Assembly (NCBI RefSeq): GCF_001693735.1
Contig: NZ_LWDV01000005.1
Location: 65,522-129,521 of the forward strand
Direction of reading: 5' to 3'
DNA length: 64,000 nt
Origin: Orenia metallireducens
Lineage (GTDB): Bacteria; Bacillota; Halanaerobiia; Halobacteroidales; Halobacteroidaceae
Shown: one piece after another, positions 19,003-28,188 of the stretch
How positions within the stretch are numbered: position 1 is the first letter of the stretch
Layout: each line of letters starts with the position of its first letter
Notes under the pieces: model-generated
What the model was told of the DNA's origin: nothing
What the model saw: the letters and a program-made list of their open reading frames with translations, nothing else
Database searches by the model: none
Program-made: the position numbers and the translations under genes

Positions 19003-20250
19003 TTATATATCTAATGTTGCGAAATAATCAGCAGGTGTTTCTGCTCTACGTATTAATTCAGTTGTCCCATCTTCTTTTAGAAGAACTTCTGCAGAGCGTA
19101 GTTTACCATTATAGTTATATCCCATTGCAAAACCATGGGCACCAGTATCATGAATGACTACTAGATCACCTTTATCAATCTTTGGTAGCATACGATCTAT
19201 TGCGAACTTATCATTATTCTCACATAATCCACCTGTAACATCATACTTGTGGTCATGAGGTTCATTCTCTTTACCCATTACTGTGATATGGTGATATGCA
19301 CCATACATAGCAGGACGCATTAAATTAGCTGCACAAGCATCTAAGCCGATATAGTTTTTGTGGATATTCTTTTCATGAATTGCAGTAGCCACAAGATGAC
19401 CGAAAGGTCCAAGCATAAATCTACCTAATTCAGTATAGATAGCTACATCATTCATTCCAGCTGGTACAAGTATCTCTTCATAGGCTTTACGAACTCCTTC
19501 ACCTATAGCTAAGATATCAGCTGGCTCTTCATCAGGGCGATAAGGGATACCAACACCACCAGATAGATTGATAAAGGAGATATGGGCCCCTGTCTCTTTG
19601 TTTAACTTAACAGCAGTTTCAAATAGTATCTTAGCAAGAGCAGGATAGTATTCGTTAGCTACAGTATTACTAGCTAAAAAGGCATGAATCCCAAAGTGCT
19701 TAGCACCTTTCTCTTGTAGTATGTTAAATCCTTCTACTAATTGCTCATAAGTAAATCCATACTTTGCTTCAGTAGGATTGTCCATAATATCATTATCACT
19801 TTTGAAGTTATTTCCTGGATTATAGCGACAGCTAATTGTTTCTGGAATGCCCGCAATTTCTTCTAGAAATTCAATATGTGTAATATCATCAAGGTTGATA
19901 ATAGCATCTAGTTTGCTTGCTAACTCAAAATCCTCTTTAGGTGTAACATTTGAGGAGAACATGATATCATCTCCACTAAAACCAACCTGCTCAGACATCA
20001 TCAGTTCAGTAAGTGAAGAACAGTCTGCTCCACACCTCTCTTCCTTTAGTATCTTTAAGATTGTTGGATTTGGTGTAGCTTTTACAGCAAAGTACTCTTT
20101 GAATCCTTCATTCCAAGCAAAAGCTTGATGTAGCTTTCGTGCATTCTCTCTAATACCTTTCTCATCATATAGATGAAAAGGAGTAGGATACTCTTTAGTT
20201 ATCTCTTTTAATTGTTCTAAATTTACAAAGGGCTTTTTCACTTTAATCAT
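19003..20250 (-). CDS. lysA: Diaminopimelate decarboxylase-like PLP enzyme (fold type III)
   Basis: PLP-dependent decarboxylase of the alanine-racemase-like fold, probably making lysine from meso-diaminopimelate. The PLP lysine is K57 in EYFAVKATPNP; SSLTELMM, SFINLSGGVGIPY and the C-terminal HDTGAHGFAMGYNYN are typical. At 415 residues it matches LysA; related decarboxylases for ornithine or carboxynorspermidine cannot be fully excluded. Its start overlaps the end of the TrmB-family regulator by 8 bases, so the two are coupled. No other lysine genes are near, so the substrate rests on family likeness. Confidence 0.85.
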   Translation of the reverse strand: MIKVKKPFVNLEQLKEITKEYPTPFHLYDEKGIRENARKLHQAFAWNEGFKEYFAVKATPNPTILKILKEERCGADCSSLTELMMSEQVGFSGDDIMFSSNVTPKEDFELASKLDAIINLDDITHIEFLEEIAGIPETISCRYNPGNNFKSDNDIMDNPTEAKYGFTYEQLVEGFNILQEKGAKHFGIHAFLASNTVANEYYPALAKILFETAVKLNKETGAHISFINLSGGVGIPYRPDEEPADILAIGEGVRKAYEEILVPAGMNDVAIYTELGRFMLGPFGHLVATAIHEKNIHKNYIGLDACAANLMRPAMYGAYHHITVMGKENEPHDHKYDVTGGLCENNDKFAIDRMLPKIDKGDLVVIHDTGAHGFAMGYNYNGKLRSAEVLLKEDGTTELIRRAETPADYFATLDI

Positions 20251-20944
20251 CCTTTCTATTAGTTAATTCTATAAGTTTGATCTCATTTTTTAGTGATTCT
20301 TTAAATAAATTTACTAAATTCTGTTTCTTTGAATATAAACAGGTGGAGTTATTCTCATCTATAATTTCTCCTGTTAGTACCTTGGTTGAATCGACAATAA
20401 GCCTAATTTGGAACTCTTCTCTTTTGGCATAATAAATCACTGCACCTTCTAGCTGAAGTGGTCTTTCACTTATTATCACAACTTTAAGCCCTTTTGAGAT
20501 AGATTCTTTTAAATAGGGCAGTATTATCTCCATAACCTCATTAGATAAAGATATATAAATACGTTCTTTAGCTTTGCTGATCATATTCTTTATCTTATCT
20601 AATATATTTATTTTGCCCTTTACAGTGATATAGCCATTATTCTCTTCTTGGCGTTTAGGCATATTCTCTATCAATTTAACTTTTAGTTCTTTCATCTGTC
20701 TAATCTTATTATTACAGAACTCATCAATAGGTACAGGGGTATATTTTTTTGCTTTATCTTCGATTAGATAAGCAGCTCCCTTTTCAACTAGACTGGCTAA
20801 GTTGGTATATACATTTGAACGTGAGATTCCTGTCTCTTTAGCTACCTCATAACCTGTCATAGCACCATTGATAGTTAGTGAGATATAAATAGTTGCCTCT
20901 TGCCTTGTAAGATTAAAATATGTAAGTAATTCTTGTATATCCAT
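20243..20944 (-). CDS. TrmB-family transcriptional regulator
   Basis: A 233-residue regulator with N-terminal winged helix (about residues 5-75, with GYEVAKETGISRSNVYTNL as the recognition helix region) and a C-terminal effector-like domain of the TrmB/PLD-like type. It overlaps the start of the lysA-like gene and is its first operon partner. Its promoter -10 box sits inside an inverted repeat, which suggests autoregulation. The effector is unknown; lysine or a related metabolite is a reasonable guess from the neighbour. Confidence 0.85.
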   Translation of the reverse strand: MDIQELLTYFNLTRQEATIYISLTINGAMTGYEVAKETGISRSNVYTNLASLVEKGAAYLIEDKAKKYTPVPIDEFCNNKIRQMKELKVKLIENMPKRQEENNGYITVKGKINILDKIKNMISKAKERIYISLSNEVMEIILPYLKESISKGLKVVIISERPLQLEGAVIYYAKREEFQIRLIVDSTKVLTGEIIDENNSTCLYSKKQNLVNLFKESLKNEIKLIELTNRKDD

Positions 20945-20984
20945 AAAAAAAAGCTCCTAACTACTAAATTAGATATCAATTATT

Positions 20985-21016
20985 TATATAGTGTTTCTTT
21001 ATAAGAACACTATATA
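20985..21016 (-). promoter_or_regulatory. Inverted repeat, candidate operator of the TrmB-family regulator
   Basis: TATATAGTGTT (20985-20995) and AACACTATATA (21006-21016) are exact 11-base inverse copies with a 10-base spacer. The promoter -10 box (21009-21014) lies within one arm. Confidence 0.65.
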
Positions 21017-21037
21017 TCATTTGTTGAATTATGTCAA
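21009..21037 (-). promoter_or_regulatory. Sigma-A promoter of the regulator-lysA operon
   Basis: Reading the minus strand: TTGACA (21037-21032), 17-bp spacer, TATAGT (21014-21009). Confidence 0.8.
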
Positions 21038-21114
21038 TAGGAATTTGGGGTGTGATGGTATTTATAGCTAGAAGAATCTCTAAATATTAGAATAAATTTA
21101 AAAAGATTAAAGAC

Positions 21115-21152
21115 TATTACGGGAAAAAGCTGATAAGCTTTCCCGTAATAAT
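21115..21152. repeat. Hairpin between the ABC-F and regulator genes
   Basis: ATTACGGGAAA and TTTCCCGTAAT flank AAGCTGATAAGC. It may be a terminator or a small interspersed repeat: a related AAAAGCTTATCAGCTTTT hairpin occurs near 54050. Confidence 0.5.
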
Positions 21153-21204
21153 CTTTTAATAAATTTATTTGAAAATTTGTTTGCTTTACAAGAAATTACT
21201 GCGA

Positions 21205-21240
21205 TAAAAAAAGGACTTGGAAACTTCCAAGTCCTTTTTC
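21205..21240 (-). terminator. Terminator of the ABC-F gene
   Basis: GGACTTGGAA and TTCCAAGTCC form the stem; on the minus strand a run of T follows. Confidence 0.85.
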
Positions 21241-21242
21241 TA

Positions 21243-22829
21243 TTACTTAGACTGCTCAATATATTGATCAAAGGTCATCATTTTATCCACTAAGCCATCA
21301 CCTTTAATCTCAATCACTCTATTAGCGATAGATTCAATAAACTGATGATCATGAGAAGAAAATAAAACATTACCCTTAAAATCAATCAATCCATTATTTA
21401 ATGCTGTAATTGACTCAAGGTCTAAATGGTTAGTAGGTTGATCAAGGATTAAAACATTAGCACCTGAGAGCATCATCTTAGAAAGCATACAACGGACTTT
21501 CTCCCCTCCAGATAATACATTGGCTGGTTTTAAAGCCTCTTCTCCACTAAATAACATCCTTCCTAAAAAGCTGCGTAAGAAGTTCTCTGTCTTGTCCTCA
21601 GAAAATTGAGCTAACCACTTTATTAAACTTAAATTACAATCATTAAAATATTTAGAATTATCTTTAGGGAAATATGATTGTGAGGTAGTGATACCCCATT
21701 GTACTGTACCACTATCAGCTTCCAGCTCTCCTGCTAATATTTCAAATAAAGTGCTAATAGCAAGCTCATTTTCACCTAAAAAGACGACTTTATCCTCTTT
21801 ATTTATCCTGAAAGTAATATTATCAAGGACTTTCTCTCCATCGATAGTCTTAGAAAGGTTTTCGACATAAAGTACCTCATTACCAACCTCTCTATCTGCT
21901 TTAAATCCTACAAAAGGATACTTTCTTGAAGAGGCAGGCATCTCTTCTATAGATATTTTTTCCAATAACTTTCTTCGAGAGGTAGCTTGCTTAGATTTTG
22001 ATTTATTAGCAGAGAAGCGAGCTATAAACTCTTGTAACTCTTTAACCTTGGCTTCTTTCTTCTGATTCTCTTTCTTAGTTAACTGCTGCATTAACTTACT
22101 AGATTCATACCAGAAGTCATAATTTCCTACATATAATTTGATTTTCTTATAGTCAATATCGACAATATGAGTACAGACAGTATTTAAGAAATGTCTGTCA
22201 TGGGAGACTACAATCACTATATTTGGGAAATTAAGTAAGAATTCTTCAAGCCAATTAACTGAAGCAATATCTAAGTTATTAGTAGGCTCATCCAATAACA
22301 GTATATCTGGTTCACCAAATAAAGCTTGAGCCAGTAAGACCTTTACCTTATCTCCACCATCTAACTCCTTCATCTTTAAAGTGTGTAAGTCTACCTTAAT
22401 TCCAAGTCCTTGAAGTAGTTGAGCAGCTTCTGGCTCAGCATTCCACCCATTTAACTCTGCAAACTCTGCCTCCAACTCAGAAGCCTTTACTCCATCTTCA
22501 TCACTAAAGTCTGCTTTAGCATAGATAGCATCTTTTTCTTTTATAATCTCATATAATTTTTCATTTCCCATTATAACAGTCTCTAAAACTTGATATTCAT
22601 CATATTGATAATGGTCTTGTTTTAAAACTGAAATTCTCTTCTTAGGAGGAATAATTACTTCTCCTGTAGTAGTATCGATCTTTCCAGCTAATATTTTTAA
22701 AAAAGTAGATTTACCAGCGCCATTAGCACCAATAATTCCATAACAGTTACCTGGGGTAAACTTCAGGTTGACATCACTAAATAATTTACTTGAACTGAAT
22801 TGAACACTAACATTATTAACTGTAATCAT
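21243..22829 (-). CDS. ABC-F family ATPase (YbiT/EttA-like)
   Basis: Soluble protein of 528 residues with two ABC ATPase domains and no membrane segments, the layout of ribosome-associated ABC-F proteins. First domain: Walker A GANGAGKST (residues 34-42), degenerate signature LDGGDK, Walker B ILLLDEPTNNLD. A charged linker rich in Lys (about 240-300) follows. Second domain: signature LSGGEK and ILDQPTNHLDLES; its Walker A is poor (FLGENELAIST, without the usual GKS/T). Family members rescue or tune translating ribosomes, some give antibiotic resistance; which role applies here is not visible. Monocistronic. Confidence 0.9.
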   Translation of the reverse strand: MITVNNVSVQFSSSKLFSDVNLKFTPGNCYGIIGANGAGKSTFLKILAGKIDTTTGEVIIPPKKRISVLKQDHYQYDEYQVLETVIMGNEKLYEIIKEKDAIYAKADFSDEDGVKASELEAEFAELNGWNAEPEAAQLLQGLGIKVDLHTLKMKELDGGDKVKVLLAQALFGEPDILLLDEPTNNLDIASVNWLEEFLLNFPNIVIVVSHDRHFLNTVCTHIVDIDYKKIKLYVGNYDFWYESSKLMQQLTKKENQKKEAKVKELQEFIARFSANKSKSKQATSRRKLLEKISIEEMPASSRKYPFVGFKADREVGNEVLYVENLSKTIDGEKVLDNITFRINKEDKVVFLGENELAISTLFEILAGELEADSGTVQWGITTSQSYFPKDNSKYFNDCNLSLIKWLAQFSEDKTENFLRSFLGRMLFSGEEALKPANVLSGGEKVRCMLSKMMLSGANVLILDQPTNHLDLESITALNNGLIDFKGNVLFSSHDHQFIESIANRVIEIKGDGLVDKMMTFDQYIEQSK

Positions 22830-23203
22830 AATTTTCTCCTTTTAAATTAAAATTTTATTCTTCAATTATAACATAGATTGCTAAATAATAATATGATATA
22901 AATTGTAGATACTACTCTAATACTTTTGCAGAAAAAAGCATATGTTTGATATACTATAGAGGTGTAACTTTAAAATTTAATATATTAAAAGCCCAGTAAA
23001 GTAAAGGGATATCCTGATTACTTTTTAAATAAGTAGAATTCACATTTGTTATTAGGGTTATATACCTTATTAAAAGATAACTATTATCAGTAATGTTTGA
23101 TTAAAGTGGAGAGGTTAGATATAATGCAAATACATCAGGAAGAGTATCTTTTACAGTTTATATATAATTTTCTTTAACTTGTTAGAGTAAAGGAGTGAGA
23201 AGG
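22830..23203. other. Intergenic region between ABC-F and LtaS-like genes
   Basis: Divergent upstream region. On the plus strand TTGCAG (22926-22931), 18-bp spacer, TATACT (22950-22955) may be the promoter of the LtaS-like gene, giving a leader of about 245 bases. A 17-codon ORF with a GGAGAGG site lies at 23124-23177. No known RNA motif is seen. Confidence 0.45.
23124..23177 (+). CDS. Possible 17-residue leader ORF
   Basis: ATG with GGAGAGG about nine bases upstream encodes MQIHQEEYLLQFIYNFL, ending 26 bases before the LtaS-like start. No family is recognised, and it could be chance. Confidence 0.25.
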   Translation: MQIHQEEYLLQFIYNFL

Positions 23204-25072
23204 GTGTTTAATTTCAAAGAGTTAGATTTAACAAAAAAACAGAAGTATTTTATTATTACTTTTTTAGTTGGATTTTTATTTAAATATAATTATGTTCTGC
23301 TACGTATCTTCAATGTTCCTTCTATCACTGGAATCATTTTTAAAAATATATTCTTTATATTGTTGATTGGTTATTTTCTAGTCCCTTTAGTGAAAGTGAA
23401 GAGGGGTAGAGTTTCCTTATTAGTAATATCAATACTATTCTCTATCTTGTGTGTTGCTAATCTCTGGTATAATAGACATTTTGGTGATTATTTAAGTTTT
23501 ATTGATGTAACTACTAGTGAGGGAGTTGGTTCACCTACGGTTCTTTTTAGACATATTATTAAGGCTTGGGATATTTTTTTCATTGTGGATGTTATCTTAT
23601 TATTAATTTTAATTATTAAGGATAAAGGTAATAAAGGTCAATCTAGCATAGCAAGTTTATTTACTATGGGAAAGATGAGGAAAAGAACTGTAGTTATAGT
23701 ATTATTATTGATTACTCAAATTTTTGTAACCAATTTATTATTGGGTAATGAAGGACCATCAGAGCTATATAGTACAAGCAGTGCAGCTTTTGTTAATGTT
23801 TATGGATTGCTTCCCCTGTATTTTTATGAATTTCATACATCTACTTATGCGGCATATCTAAATATAGTCAATAAAGAGGTTACTCTTCCTATTGAATTAG
23901 AAGATAAAATTAATGATAAGAATCTAATAGATAATAAAAGTAATATAATTATAATTCAAATGGAATCCTTAGATGAGAAGGTAATTGGTTATAAACATAA
24001 TAATCAGGAGTTGACCCCTTTCTTAAATAAATTGAAGGATAAGAGTCTTTATGCTGAAAACTTTTATTCACAGCATGTAAATGGTAGCTTTGATGCCGAT
24101 TTTTCCTTTCTAACTTCTATGTATCCAATCAATAGGAATTATTCCTTTAAGGAAGATGATATGACCAAGTTTGAATCTATAGTCAAGGTTTTAAAGAAAA
24201 AAGGGTATCAAACAATGGCCTTTCACGGGAATGATAAAAAGTTCTTTCATCGCTACAAGGCTTTTCCCAGTCTAGGTTTTGATAAATTTTATAGTAGAGA
24301 AGATTTTTCAAGTGAAGATAGAATCATGGATTTGAAGGAGTCTTATTTAGGGATAAATGATTATGATTTCTTTAATCAATCCTTACATTATTTGGAGCAA
24401 GCCGATAAGCCCTTTTTTGCTTATATGATTACAGTAAGCAGTCATACTCCCTTTACCTTTTATCCTGACAGTGAGCTTAAAGAGGAGTATAGCGATATTG
24501 AAAACCCATTAGTACATGACTATTTCCAGTCGGTCTCTTTTTTAGATAAGTCATTGGAGATGTTTTTTGATAAATTGGAACAGAGGGGATTGGCAGAGAA
24601 TACTTTATTTATTATATATGCAGATCATGAAGCAGGAATTGATGAGAAAGAGTATTCTTCTAGTGAAGACTTTGTAGTTGATAGAAACATCAATCAGCCT
24701 GAGCATATTCCTCTTTTTATTAAGCATCGAGATATTAAAGCTGGTATTATTGAGAAGACAGGTACAACAACTGATATTGCTCCAACTATCTTAGATATAA
24801 TGGGGATAGAGCAGAAGCCTAAGGAATTTATTGGTTCTTCTCTACTACTAGGAGAAGAGGAGTCAGTGCCTTTTATACATGAGTTACCTCAAGTTTTATA
24901 TAAAGAACATATATTTATAAAAGATATTAAAGGATTAGAAAGAGTTGGTTATCTTAAGGATAGAAAAGAAGAAGGTGTAGAATTAACTGAGAAAGAGAAG
25001 AATCGTATTTTAAAGATTATTGATTATATGAAAGTAATTATGCTAAAGAGGAGGGTTGATACAAAGAAATAA
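23204..25072 (+). CDS. LtaS-like membrane phosphoglycerol transferase (sulfatase family)
   Basis: A 622-residue protein with about five N-terminal transmembrane helices (to about residue 185) and an extracytoplasmic sulfatase-type domain. Metal and catalytic positions fit LtaS: Glu254 in QMESLDEK, nucleophile Ser295 in NGSFDADF (Thr in classical LtaS), Asp474-His475 in YADHEAGI, plus TPFLNKL and AFHGN. The start is GTG 23204, eight bases after AAGGAG; GTG 23195 overlaps that site. Family members polymerise lipoteichoic acid or move phosphoglycerol to glycans; the role in a diderm cell is uncertain. Four small genes follow on the same strand. Confidence 0.85.
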   Translation: MFNFKELDLTKKQKYFIITFLVGFLFKYNYVLLRIFNVPSITGIIFKNIFFILLIGYFLVPLVKVKRGRVSLLVISILFSILCVANLWYNRHFGDYLSFIDVTTSEGVGSPTVLFRHIIKAWDIFFIVDVILLLILIIKDKGNKGQSSIASLFTMGKMRKRTVVIVLLLITQIFVTNLLLGNEGPSELYSTSSAAFVNVYGLLPLYFYEFHTSTYAAYLNIVNKEVTLPIELEDKINDKNLIDNKSNIIIIQMESLDEKVIGYKHNNQELTPFLNKLKDKSLYAENFYSQHVNGSFDADFSFLTSMYPINRNYSFKEDDMTKFESIVKVLKKKGYQTMAFHGNDKKFFHRYKAFPSLGFDKFYSREDFSSEDRIMDLKESYLGINDYDFFNQSLHYLEQADKPFFAYMITVSSHTPFTFYPDSELKEEYSDIENPLVHDYFQSVSFLDKSLEMFFDKLEQRGLAENTLFIIYADHEAGIDEKEYSSSEDFVVDRNINQPEHIPLFIKHRDIKAGIIEKTGTTTDIAPTILDIMGIEQKPKEFIGSSLLLGEEESVPFIHELPQVLYKEHIFIKDIKGLERVGYLKDRKEEGVELTEKEKNRILKIIDYMKVIMLKRRVDTKK

Positions 25073-25181
25073 ATTTAGTTTTATTAGAGGATATATTATA
25101 AATATGTAAAGATAAAGTTGATTATATCTCTATAGTTAATAATTAATTTTAAAATAATATTTCAATTTAGGAGGTATTTTT

Positions 25182-25487
25182 GTGAAATTAGTTATTAGAA
25201 TAGGATGTATCCTCTTATTAATTGTTTTATTTTCTGGTGCTTATTATATAATCAATCCATCTTTAGAAGGGGAAGAGATAGCATTTAAGATTGGTATACC
25301 TTATCCAGCTGTAATTGCCCATAGAGGATTATTTGTTCTTCTCTATACTATCAACCGATTGTGGCAATTTAAAATATTAGCCTATTTTCAGTCTAGTGGT
25401 TATATTACTGATAGACCAGAAGTATTATTAGAATTTTTAGATAAAATTCCTGACTTATCAAAAATAGAAGATATTTTAGATGATTAA
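25182..25487 (+). CDS. Small membrane-anchored protein of unknown function
   Basis: A 101-residue protein starting at GTG with AGGAGG upstream. One hydrophobic N-terminal segment (residues 3-22) is followed by a short soluble part. YPAVIAHRG recalls glycerophosphodiester phosphodiesterases, but nothing else fits that family. It probably heads a four-gene run of small genes with gaps of only 13-25 bases. Confidence 0.65.
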   Translation: MKLVIRIGCILLLIVLFSGAYYIINPSLEGEEIAFKIGIPYPAVIAHRGLFVLLYTINRLWQFKILAYFQSSGYITDRPEVLLEFLDKIPDLSKIEDILDD

Positions 25488-25504
25488 ATTAAGGAGGTAA
25501 TCAA

Positions 25505-25699
25505 ATGAATGGAAAAAATCGAAAGGATATTAAAGCAGGATTGAAGGTTTCAATCGTACAGAAGCAAGACCAGCGTTCAGGGAAGTTAACGGAAGGTGTT
25601 GTTAAGGATATTCTGACCAATTCTTCTACTCATCCCCATGGAATTAAGGTACGCCTTGAAAGTGGTAAGATTGGTAGAGTACAGGCTATTCATAATTGA
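25505..25699 (+). CDS. ywbE: YwbE family protein
   Basis: A 64-residue basic protein matching the YwbE/DUF2196 family: GKNRKDIKAGLKVSIV, RSGKLTEGVVKDILTNS, and HPHGIKVRLESGKIGRVQ. The fold is probably a small beta barrel (KOW/SH3-like); function is unknown. AGGAGG precedes the ATG. Confidence 0.88.
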   Translation: MNGKNRKDIKAGLKVSIVQKQDQRSGKLTEGVVKDILTNSSTHPHGIKVRLESGKIGRVQAIHN

Positions 25700-25724
25700 A
25701 GTTTTATACATTTGAGGGAAGAAG

Positions 25725-26030
25725 ATGATGAATAGAGCAATTATTATGATTATATTTACAGGACTAGTTACCTATTTGGCAAGGGTTATTCCATTATTAT
25801 TATATAGGGGTAAAGAGCCATCAAAATTTGTCCGTTCTTTTTTAGAGTATATACCTTATTCTGCATTGGCTGCAATCTTATTTCCTGAGATATTGTATTC
25901 AACAGATTCTATGCTTACAGCAGCTTTAGGAGGAAGTTGTGCTACAATTTTGATTATAAAAAAACAGAATATGATTATTACAGTAGCTGGAACTATATTA
26001 TTGGTTTATATTCTTAATTTATCTATTTGA
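25725..26030 (+). CDS. azlD: AzlD-like branched-chain amino acid transport subunit
   Basis: A 101-residue protein with three to four transmembrane helices, resembling AzlD, the small subunit of the AzlCD branched-chain amino acid exporter (TYLARVIPLLLYRGKEPSKFVRSFLEYIPYSALAA). The large AzlC partner is not in this window, so it is an orphan here. The ATG at 25728 is an alternative start. Confidence 0.8.
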   Translation: MMNRAIIMIIFTGLVTYLARVIPLLLYRGKEPSKFVRSFLEYIPYSALAAILFPEILYSTDSMLTAALGGSCATILIIKKQNMIITVAGTILLVYILNLSI

Positions 26031-26043
26031 GAGGATGGTTGTA

Positions 26044-26385
26044 GTGGGGCTAAATGAATTGATAAGAAGAAGGGTAGAGAAACTATTAGGGGATTACTGT
26101 GAGAATCGTATCCCAATACATGTTAGAACTAAGCTCAAGTTAGGATATGGGATAAGAGGTAATAGTGTAACTTTATTTGAGGAGCGAAAAAGCTATCAAG
26201 GTGATGAATGGATAAAAAATAAGATTGCTCAATTTAGATATAATCAAGATGATAATAAGTGGGCTCTATATTGGTGGAGGCATACAGGAAGATGGTATAG
26301 ATATGAAGATGTAAAGCCAAACTCTAACTTTGAAGTTCTGCTAGAGGAAGTGGAAAAAGACCCTCTTTGTATATTTTGGGGATAA
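26044..26385 (+). CDS. DUF3024-like protein
   Basis: A 113-residue soluble protein with WIKNKIAQFRYNQDDNKW and ALYWWRHTGRWYRYEDV, which resembles the DUF3024 family. GTG 26044 is preferred over ATG 26035 because the GAGAGG site directly touches the latter. Function is unknown. Last gene before a bidirectional terminator. Confidence 0.75.
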   Translation: MGLNELIRRRVEKLLGDYCENRIPIHVRTKLKLGYGIRGNSVTLFEERKSYQGDEWIKNKIAQFRYNQDDNKWALYWWRHTGRWYRYEDVKPNSNFEVLLEEVEKDPLCIFWG

Positions 26386-26422
26386 TGAAATTCTAGTACA
26401 ATTTATATTAGTTAGATACTGT

Positions 26423-26461
26423 AAAAAGGAAGGCTGTTAATTATTAACAGCCTTCCTTTTT
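26423..26461. terminator. Bidirectional terminator between the DUF3024 gene and bamA
   Basis: A perfect 18-bp stem (26423-26440 with 26444-26461) and 3-nt loop, with A5 and T5 ends for use on both strands. Confidence 0.9.
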
Positions 26462-26469
26462 AAATTAAT

Positions 26470-28188
26470 TTAAAAACTAGTACCAACCTTAAAGGTAAAT
26501 TCATCCTTATGACCAGAATCCCCTTCTGGTGCATAACCATAGTCAAAGCCTAATTCTGCTCCCAAAACAGGAACAAAGAATCTAATTCCAGCTCCAACAG
26601 AATAATTTAAGTTATTTAAACTGAATTTATTATCTTCAAAAGTACGACCTATATCAGTAAATAAAACACCTTTAACTGCTTTATATAAGTCTCTTCTATA
26701 CTCTATACTAGTAAGAAAGATAGAATCTCCTTTAAATCCATCTGTACCTCCATAATAGCTACTATCATAACCACGAACCCCATCAAGGAGACCAGGCTTT
26801 AATTTATAACTTTTATAACTTGGTAATTCTCCATCACTAGCACCCAACTTCATTCTAAAAGCCCAGCTACCTTTTTCACCTGCTTTATAGTAGTTTCTTA
26901 GATCTAAATGGCTTTTAAGGAAATCATTATCCCCATTAAAACCTGCTTTTTCAATTCTAAATTCTTGTCTACTCCCTGATTTAGGGTGAAGATAATTGTC
27001 TCTAAGGTCTCTAATGGTAGTTAGTGCTATACTTCGAGTATTTTCATAAGGTTTACCACCTTCTTTGGTCTTATCATAGTGAAGATTTAAATATCCTCTT
27101 ATATTCTCAGCTAATTCTTTACCAAATTGAATATCTCCACCCTTTTCTTTAACATCTCTCTCTACTCTAGTACTGCTACCTATATCATCTAAACCACCTA
27201 TATTACTACTAGTAGTTTCTTCTGTCATTTGGTGGTATAGGTTAATATTAAAGCTGGTCTTGCTTTCAAAAATCCAAGGATCATAAAAATTGATATTATA
27301 ATCAGTAACATCACTTCCACCCTCAAAATCTAAGGTTAATTTCTGTCCTCTACCAAAAATATTATGTTTTTCTAACATAATATTACCTACAGCACTGCCT
27401 TCTGCAGAATCTTTTATTCCAAATACTGTTCTTCCATTTATAGGTTTATTTAGATTCAATTTAACATCTATTGCTTGAGGGTCACCTGGAACCTGTTCAA
27501 ACTCAGGTTTTATCTCTTCAAAATATTTCAAGCTTTGGAGTTTTGAAATATCCTTTCTAACATCATTAATATTAAAGGGTTTTTCTTCTTCCATAGATAG
27601 TTGCCTTCTAATTACATAATCTTTCGTATTATCTTCAGGATTGATTATAATTTCATTTAATCTACCTTCATCAACAATTATATTTAATTGATTTCCTTCC
27701 ATCTTGACATCAATTACTCTAGCTAAAACAAAACCTTGATCATAATAATATTGGTTTATACTATCTCTATCATTATCTAGCTCATTAAAGTTTAAAATTT
27801 GACCACTCTTAACTGTTAAAAGTTCTGTTAATTCATCATTACTGATTTCCTTATTCCCTTTAATAGTTACTTTAGATAAGACAGGGTTCTCTTCTACCTC
27901 AAAAATTATCTGTATCCCACCCTTATAATTTTTAAAAAGTATCTGAATATTAGTGAAGTAACCCAAATTATAGATAGCTTTCATATCTTCTCGTAATTGT
28001 TCATTAGAAATTTCATCTCCTACTTTGGTTGTTACCTGTTGTAGAATCGTTTGCATTTTGATGAGTTCATTTCCTGACACTGTAATATCTGTAATAGTAT
28101 TATAGTTTATACTATTAGCCATTACTTGATTGGCATTGATTATAATTATAGATATTAATATAATTATAATTCCAATTTTTCTAAACAT
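26470..28188 (-). CDS. bamA: BamA/Omp85-family outer-membrane protein
   Basis: Outer-membrane beta-barrel assembly or transport protein of 572 residues. A signal peptide ends near NANQVMA; three POTRA-like domains follow (about residues 27-95, 96-170 and 171-245, with VTIKGNKEISNDELTELL a clear POTRA start), then a C-terminal barrel of alternating strands. The conserved loop motif is GVRGYD, and the last residue is Phe after strand EFTFKVGTSF, as in outer-membrane porins. With three rather than five POTRAs it may be a short BamA or TamA-like protein. This is the best single piece of evidence that the host has an outer membrane. Confidence 0.92.
   Translation of the reverse strand: MFRKIGIIIILISIIIINANQVMANSINYNTITDITVSGNELIKMQTILQQVTTKVGDEISNEQLREDMKAIYNLGYFTNIQILFKNYKGGIQIIFEVEENPVLSKVTIKGNKEISNDELTELLTVKSGQILNFNELDNDRDSINQYYYDQGFVLARVIDVKMEGNQLNIIVDEGRLNEIIINPEDNTKDYVIRRQLSMEEEKPFNINDVRKDISKLQSLKYFEEIKPEFEQVPGDPQAIDVKLNLNKPINGRTVFGIKDSAEGSAVGNIMLEKHNIFGRGQKLTLDFEGGSDVTDYNINFYDPWIFESKTSFNINLYHQMTEETTSSNIGGLDDIGSSTRVERDVKEKGGDIQFGKELAENIRGYLNLHYDKTKEGGKPYENTRSIALTTIRDLRDNYLHPKSGSRQEFRIEKAGFNGDNDFLKSHLDLRNYYKAGEKGSWAFRMKLGASDGELPSYKSYKLKPGLLDGVRGYDSSYYGGTDGFKGDSIFLTSIEYRRDLYKAVKGVLFTDIGRTFEDNKFSLNNLNYSVGAGIRFFVPVLGAELGFDYGYAPEGDSGHKDEFTFKVGTSF

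Noticed and set aside
25320..25334. Glycerophosphodiester phosphodiesterase fragment (AHRG motif) in the 101-residue protein
   Set aside because: Only four residues fit; the rest lacks all other motifs of that family and has a different layout.
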